Source: JACVRW01 sp036407035 (GTDB lineage: Bacteria > Actinomycetota > Thermoleophilia > Solirubrobacterales > Thermoleophilaceae). From it: a stretch of 17,623 nucleotides of DNA. How positions within the stretch are numbered: position 1 is the stretch's first letter; every line of letters starts with the position of its first letter. A model generated the notes under the pieces. That model made no database searches, was not told the origin of the DNA, and saw only the letters and a program-made list of their open reading frames with translations. The translations under genes were made by a program, and so were the position numbers. The DNA lies in NCBI GenBank assembly GCA_036407035.1, contig DASXAA010000110.1, positions 1 through 17,623 on the forward strand. The letters are read 5' to 3'. Shown here piece after piece: positions 14,792-17,623 of the stretch.

Positions 14792-15781
14792 GTGGCGTTC
14801 GACGCGCGCGCCGTCCTCCGCACGATGTGGAGGATCCGGCACTTCGAGGAGCGGGTCGGCCAGCTCAAGCGCGCCGACGAGGTGCACGGCCTGCTCCACC
14901 TGAGCGTCGGACAGGAGGGCGTGGCGGCGGCGGTGTGCTCGCAGCTGCGCGACGACGACCCGGTATACAGCGGCCACCGCGCACACGGGCACGCGATCGC
15001 GAAGGGCGCGCCGCTCGACCGCGTGATGGCCGAGCTGATGGGGCGGGACGCCGGGCTCTGCCGGGGGCTCGGCGGGTCGATGCACCTGGTGGACCTCTCG
15101 CGCGGCTTCATGGGCGCGACCGGGGTCGTGGGCGGCAACATCCCGATGGCGCTCGGCAGCGCGCTGGCGGCGCGCCTGCGCGGCGGCGACCAGGTGGCGG
15201 TCGTGTTCTTCGGAGACGGCGCGGTCCAGGCCGGCCACTTCCACGAGTCCGTGAACCTGGCGACGCTGTGGGGGCTGCCGGTGATCCTCGTGTGCGAGAA
15301 CAACGGCTTCGCCGAGTTCACGCCGCGCTCGGCGCACACGAACGTCGAGCGGGTGAGCGACGTGGTGGCGCCGTACGGGCTCACGCGCGACACGGTGGAC
15401 GGCAACGACGTGGAGGCGGTGTGGGAGGCGTTCGGCGGGTTCCTCGACGCGGCTCGCGGCGGCGCCGGGCCGATGCTGCTCGAGTGCCTCACGTATCGCC
15501 TGCGCGGCCACTACGAGGGCGACCCGGCGAAGTACCGCGAGGCGATCGCGAAGGCCGACTGGCAGGAGAAGGACCCGATCCTGCGCCTGCAGCGCCGCGG
15601 CGCGGCCGGGGGCTGGTTCGCCGAGGAGGAGGCGATCGCGATCGGCCGCGAGACCGCCGACGAGGTCGAGGAGGCGGTGCGGGCCGCGCGCGAGAGCCCG
15701 TTCCCGCCGGCCGGGCTGGCGGCGGAGCTGACGTACGCGTCGCCGCCCGGCCGCTCCCCCGAGGAGCCCGTCCGCGCGTGA
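14792..15781 (+). CDS. Thiamine-diphosphate-dependent pyruvate/acetoin dehydrogenase-type E1, alpha subunit (pair 2, canonical)
   Basis: A 329-residue canonical E1 alpha subunit. Seen: HRAHGHAIAKG (62-72), GGSMHL (94-99), ThDP motif GDG (141-143) to NN (170-171), and the conserved YRLRGHYEGDPAKYR loop (about 235-249) with R238-G239-H240. It should decarboxylate a 2-oxo acid or cleave acetoin and, with an E2, pass the acyl or aldehyde unit to lipoate. The start is the GTG at 14792, three bases after the VAO-type stop, without a clear ribosome site, so coupling to upstream translation is likely. The TGA overlaps the beta-subunit GTG. It resembles acoA/pdhA-type proteins, but no lipoyl E2 or E3 gene is in the window, so I leave the symbol blank. 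Confidence 0.9.
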   Translation: MAFDARAVLRTMWRIRHFEERVGQLKRADEVHGLLHLSVGQEGVAAAVCSQLRDDDPVYSGHRAHGHAIAKGAPLDRVMAELMGRDAGLCRGLGGSMHLVDLSRGFMGATGVVGGNIPMALGSALAARLRGGDQVAVVFFGDGAVQAGHFHESVNLATLWGLPVILVCENNGFAEFTPRSAHTNVERVSDVVAPYGLTRDTVDGNDVEAVWEAFGGFLDAARGGAGPMLLECLTYRLRGHYEGDPAKYREAIAKADWQEKDPILRLQRRGAAGGWFAEEEAIAIGRETADEVEEAVRAARESPFPPAGLAAELTYASPPGRSPEEPVRA

Positions 15782-16746
15782 AGACGACCTACCTCAAGGC
15801 GCTCGGGGAGGCGATGGCGCGCGCGATGCGCGCCGACCCCGACGTGCTCGTGCTGGGCGAGGACGTGGCCGAGGGCGGGCCGTACGGCACGACGACCGGC
15901 CTCGTGGAGGAGTTCGGTGCCGAGCGCGTGCGCAACACGCCGATCAGCGAGGGCGCGATCTGCGGCGTGGCGGTGGGCGCGGCGCAGTCCGGGCTGCGCC
16001 CGGTGATCGAGGTGATGTTCATCGACTTCGTGACGCTCGCGCTCGACCAGCTCGTGAACCAGGCCGCGAAGGCACACGCGATGTCGGGCGGCCAGCTGAC
16101 CGTGCCGCTCGTGCTGCGCACCCAGGGCGGCGCCGGCAGGCGCTGGGCGGCCCAGCACTCGCAGAGCCTCGAGAGCTGGCTGACCCATATCCCCGGGCTG
16201 AAGGTGGTGATGCCGAGCCGCGCGGCGGACGCCGCCGGGCTGCTGGCGAGTGCGATCGCGGACCCGAACCCCGTCGTCTTCGTTGAGAACAAGACGCTCT
16301 ACTTCAAGAGCGAGGAGGTGCCGGACGACGTCGAGCCGGTGCCGATCGGGAGCGCGGCCGTGCTGCGCGCCGGCCGCGACCTGACGATCGTCGCGCTCTC
16401 GCGGCTCGTTGACGAGTCGCTGGCGGCCGCCGAGCGGCTCGCCGGCGAGGGGATCGAGGCGGAGGTGATCGACCCGCGAACGCTGGTGCCGCTCGAGCTG
16501 AACGCGATCGTCGAGTCGGTCAAGCGGACCAACCGCCTGGTGGTGGCCCACGAGGCGGTCGAGCACGGGGGCTTCGGCGCCGAGATCGCCGCCTCCGTAC
16601 AGCGCGCCGCCTTCGACTGGCTGGACGCGCCGGTCGAGCGCGTGGGCGCGCCCTTCTCCCCCGTGCCGTTCAGCCCGCCCCTCGAGGACGCATACGTGCC
16701 GGGCGCGGACGAGGTGTACGCGGCGGCGCGGGCCGTGCTGCGGTAG
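15778..16746 (+). CDS. Thiamine-diphosphate-dependent E1, beta subunit (pair 2, canonical)
   Basis: A 322-residue canonical E1 beta subunit. Seen: GEDV (27-30), catalytic-type E58 in NTPISEGAI, RPVIEVMFIDF (74-84), NQAAK (94-98), MSGGQ (102-106), HSQSLESW (127-134), and the transketolase C-terminal domain with GIEAEVIDPRTLVPLE and HEAVEHGGFGAEIA. It forms an alpha2beta2 E1 with the preceding gene. The GTG at 15778 overlaps the alpha stop (GTGA); the longer open frame upstream is a shadow of the VAO-type and alpha genes. It is the last gene of the rightward operon. Its stop lies only four bases from the end of the converging alcohol dehydrogenase gene, leaving no room for a separate terminator. 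It is the usual comparison standard for the divergent pair at 9978-11995. Confidence 0.9.
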   Translation: MKTTYLKALGEAMARAMRADPDVLVLGEDVAEGGPYGTTTGLVEEFGAERVRNTPISEGAICGVAVGAAQSGLRPVIEVMFIDFVTLALDQLVNQAAKAHAMSGGQLTVPLVLRTQGGAGRRWAAQHSQSLESWLTHIPGLKVVMPSRAADAAGLLASAIADPNPVVFVENKTLYFKSEEVPDDVEPVPIGSAAVLRAGRDLTIVALSRLVDESLAAAERLAGEGIEAEVIDPRTLVPLELNAIVESVKRTNRLVVAHEAVEHGGFGAEIAASVQRAAFDWLDAPVERVGAPFSPVPFSPPLEDAYVPGADEVYAAARAVLR

Positions 16747-16750
16747 CTCC

Positions 16751-17623
16751 TCAGACGCTCCCCACCCGGACGAGCGACTTGATCGCGCGGCGCTCGTCCA
16801 TGGCGGCGTAGGCCTCGGCGATGCCGTCGAGGTCGGTCTCGTAGTCGAGCACGCGGCCGGGCTCGATCCGGCCGTCGAGCACGTCGTCGAGCAGCTCGGG
16901 GAGGTAGGCGCGGGCCGGCGCGGGGCCGCCCTGGACGCCGACGTTGCCGTAGAACAGCGTCTGGACCGGCAGCTCGACGCCGTGCGGGACGCCGACGTAG
17001 CCGACCGTCGATCCGGGGCGGGCGATCCCGAGCGCGGTCCTCATCGCCTGGCCGGTACCCACGCACTCGAGCGTCGCGTCGACGCCGACCCCTTCCGTCA
17101 GCTCCCTGACCTTCGCGATCGCGTCGTCGCCGCGCTCGGCCACGACGTCGGTGGCGCCGAACGCGCGGGCGAGCTCCTGGCGATCCCGATGGCGGCTCAT
17201 GGCGATGATCCGCTCGGCGCCGAGGCGCTTGGCGGCCAGCACGGCCGACAGGCCGACGGCGCCGTCACCGACGACCGCGACGACGTCGCCCGGCTTGACG
17301 CGAGCGCAGACCGCGGCGTGGTGGCCGGTGCCCATGACGTCGGAGAGCGTCAGCAGCGAGCGCAGGGTCTCGTCGGAGTGCCCGGCGCCCGGGACCGTCA
17401 CGAGCGTGCCGTCGGCGAGCGGCACCCGCACGGCCTCCCCCTGACCGCCGTCGCCGTTCATCGGGAAGAAGCCGCCGTGCGCGCATGCCGTCGTGATGCC
17501 GTGCCGGCAGTGCGGACAGGTCCCATCGCTGAAGGCGAACGGGCAGACGACGAGATCGCCCTTAACGACGTTGCGCACCTCCGCGCCGACGTCCTCGACG
17601 ACGCCGATGAACTCGTGGCCGAT
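16751..17623 (-). CDS. Zinc-dependent alcohol dehydrogenase (MDR family), 5' end beyond window
   Basis: A partial gene of about 291 codons visible. The frame stays open to the window edge and begins mid-protein at IGHEF, the conserved GHE zinc segment, so roughly 50-60 N-terminal residues (with the catalytic Cys) lie outside. Seen: a structural-zinc-like loop in which D-G-T-C-P-H-C...C replaces the usual four-cysteine pattern, with Asp at the first position (17483-17527); a GTGHHAAV segment; the nucleotide-binding GDGAVG; and LECVGTGQAM. This matches a common actinobacterial Zn-ADH branch of unassigned substrate. It converges on the E1 operon with a four-base gap and belongs to a separate transcription unit. 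The internal GTG at 17578 is not the start. Confidence 0.87.
   Translation of the reverse strand: MGHEFIGVVEDVGAEVRNVVKGDLVVCPFAFSDGTCPHCRHGITTACAHGGFFPMNGDGGQGEAVRVPLADGTLVTVPGAGHSDETLRSLLTLSDVMGTGHHAAVCARVKPGDVVAVVGDGAVGLSAVLAAKRLGAERIIAMSRHRDRQELARAFGATDVVAERGDDAIAKVRELTEGVGVDATLECVGTGQAMRTALGIARPGSTVGYVGVPHGVELPVQTLFYGNVGVQGGPAPARAYLPELLDDVLDGRIEPGRVLDYETDLDGIAEAYAAMDERRAIKSLVRVGSV

Noticed and set aside
13747..15777. A 677-residue fusion partner upstream of the second E1 beta subunit
   Set aside because: The frame is open but overlaps the VAO-type and E1 alpha genes and shows no domain. The beta subunit starts at the GTGA overlap at 15778.
16740..16760. A bidirectional terminator between the converging E1 beta and ADH genes
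   Set aside because: The gap is only four bases, and I found no stem-loop with a T-run there on either strand.

Overview
The window is dense, GC-rich, almost gap-free coding DNA. It fits a high-GC actinobacterium, perhaps of the Solirubrobacter/Thermoleophilia type. This rests on the heavy G/C bias at third codon positions, frequent GTG starts, 4-base stop/start overlaps (ATGA, GTGA), and a substrate-binding lipoprotein whose lipidated cysteine is followed by an Asp4/Gly-rich linker. There are no rRNA or tRNA genes, mobile elements or CRISPR arrays, and no transcriptional regulator. The taxonomic placement is inference.

Layout. Two transcription units diverge from a 209-base intergenic region (4924-5132). 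Leftward (4923 to 13) runs a four-gene operon: a cobalamin-independent methionine synthase-like methyltransferase, an SDR dehydrogenase, a zinc-dependent MDR alcohol dehydrogenase, and a GMC flavoprotein alcohol oxidase/dehydrogenase of the long-chain alcohol oxidase type. Rightward (5133 to 16746) runs a twelve-gene operon. It begins with a complete branched-chain-amino-acid-type (Liv/HAAT) ABC importer: binding lipoprotein, LivH, LivM, LivG and LivF. Next comes a thiamine-diphosphate E1 alpha/beta pair, then a VOC-fold protein, a TIM-barrel sugar-phosphate isomerase/epimerase-like protein and a vanillyl-alcohol-oxidase-type flavoprotein, and finally a second E1 alpha/beta pair. The right edge holds a converging partial gene for another zinc alcohol dehydrogenase (16751 to beyond 17623).

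How the genes may work together (inference). The arrangement reads as an uptake-plus-catabolism locus. An organic solute enters through the Liv-type importer. Its hydroxyl or benzylic carbons are oxidised by several unrelated dehydrogenases/oxidases (GMC, MDR, SDR, VAO-type, Zn-ADH). The VOC and TIM-barrel proteins isomerise, dehydrate or cleave it. The 2-keto products are then decarboxylated by E1 enzymes. The methyltransferase could take a methyl group released from a methoxy or methylated substrate. The substrate cannot be read from sequence.

The most unusual features are two non-identical E1 pairs in one operon with no lipoyl E2 or E3 nearby, and the first pair's departure from E1 consensus in regions that normally serve the lipoyl reaction and cofactor pocket. 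The VOC/isomerase/VAO cassette set between the two pairs looks like the core of a catabolic system I do not recognise.
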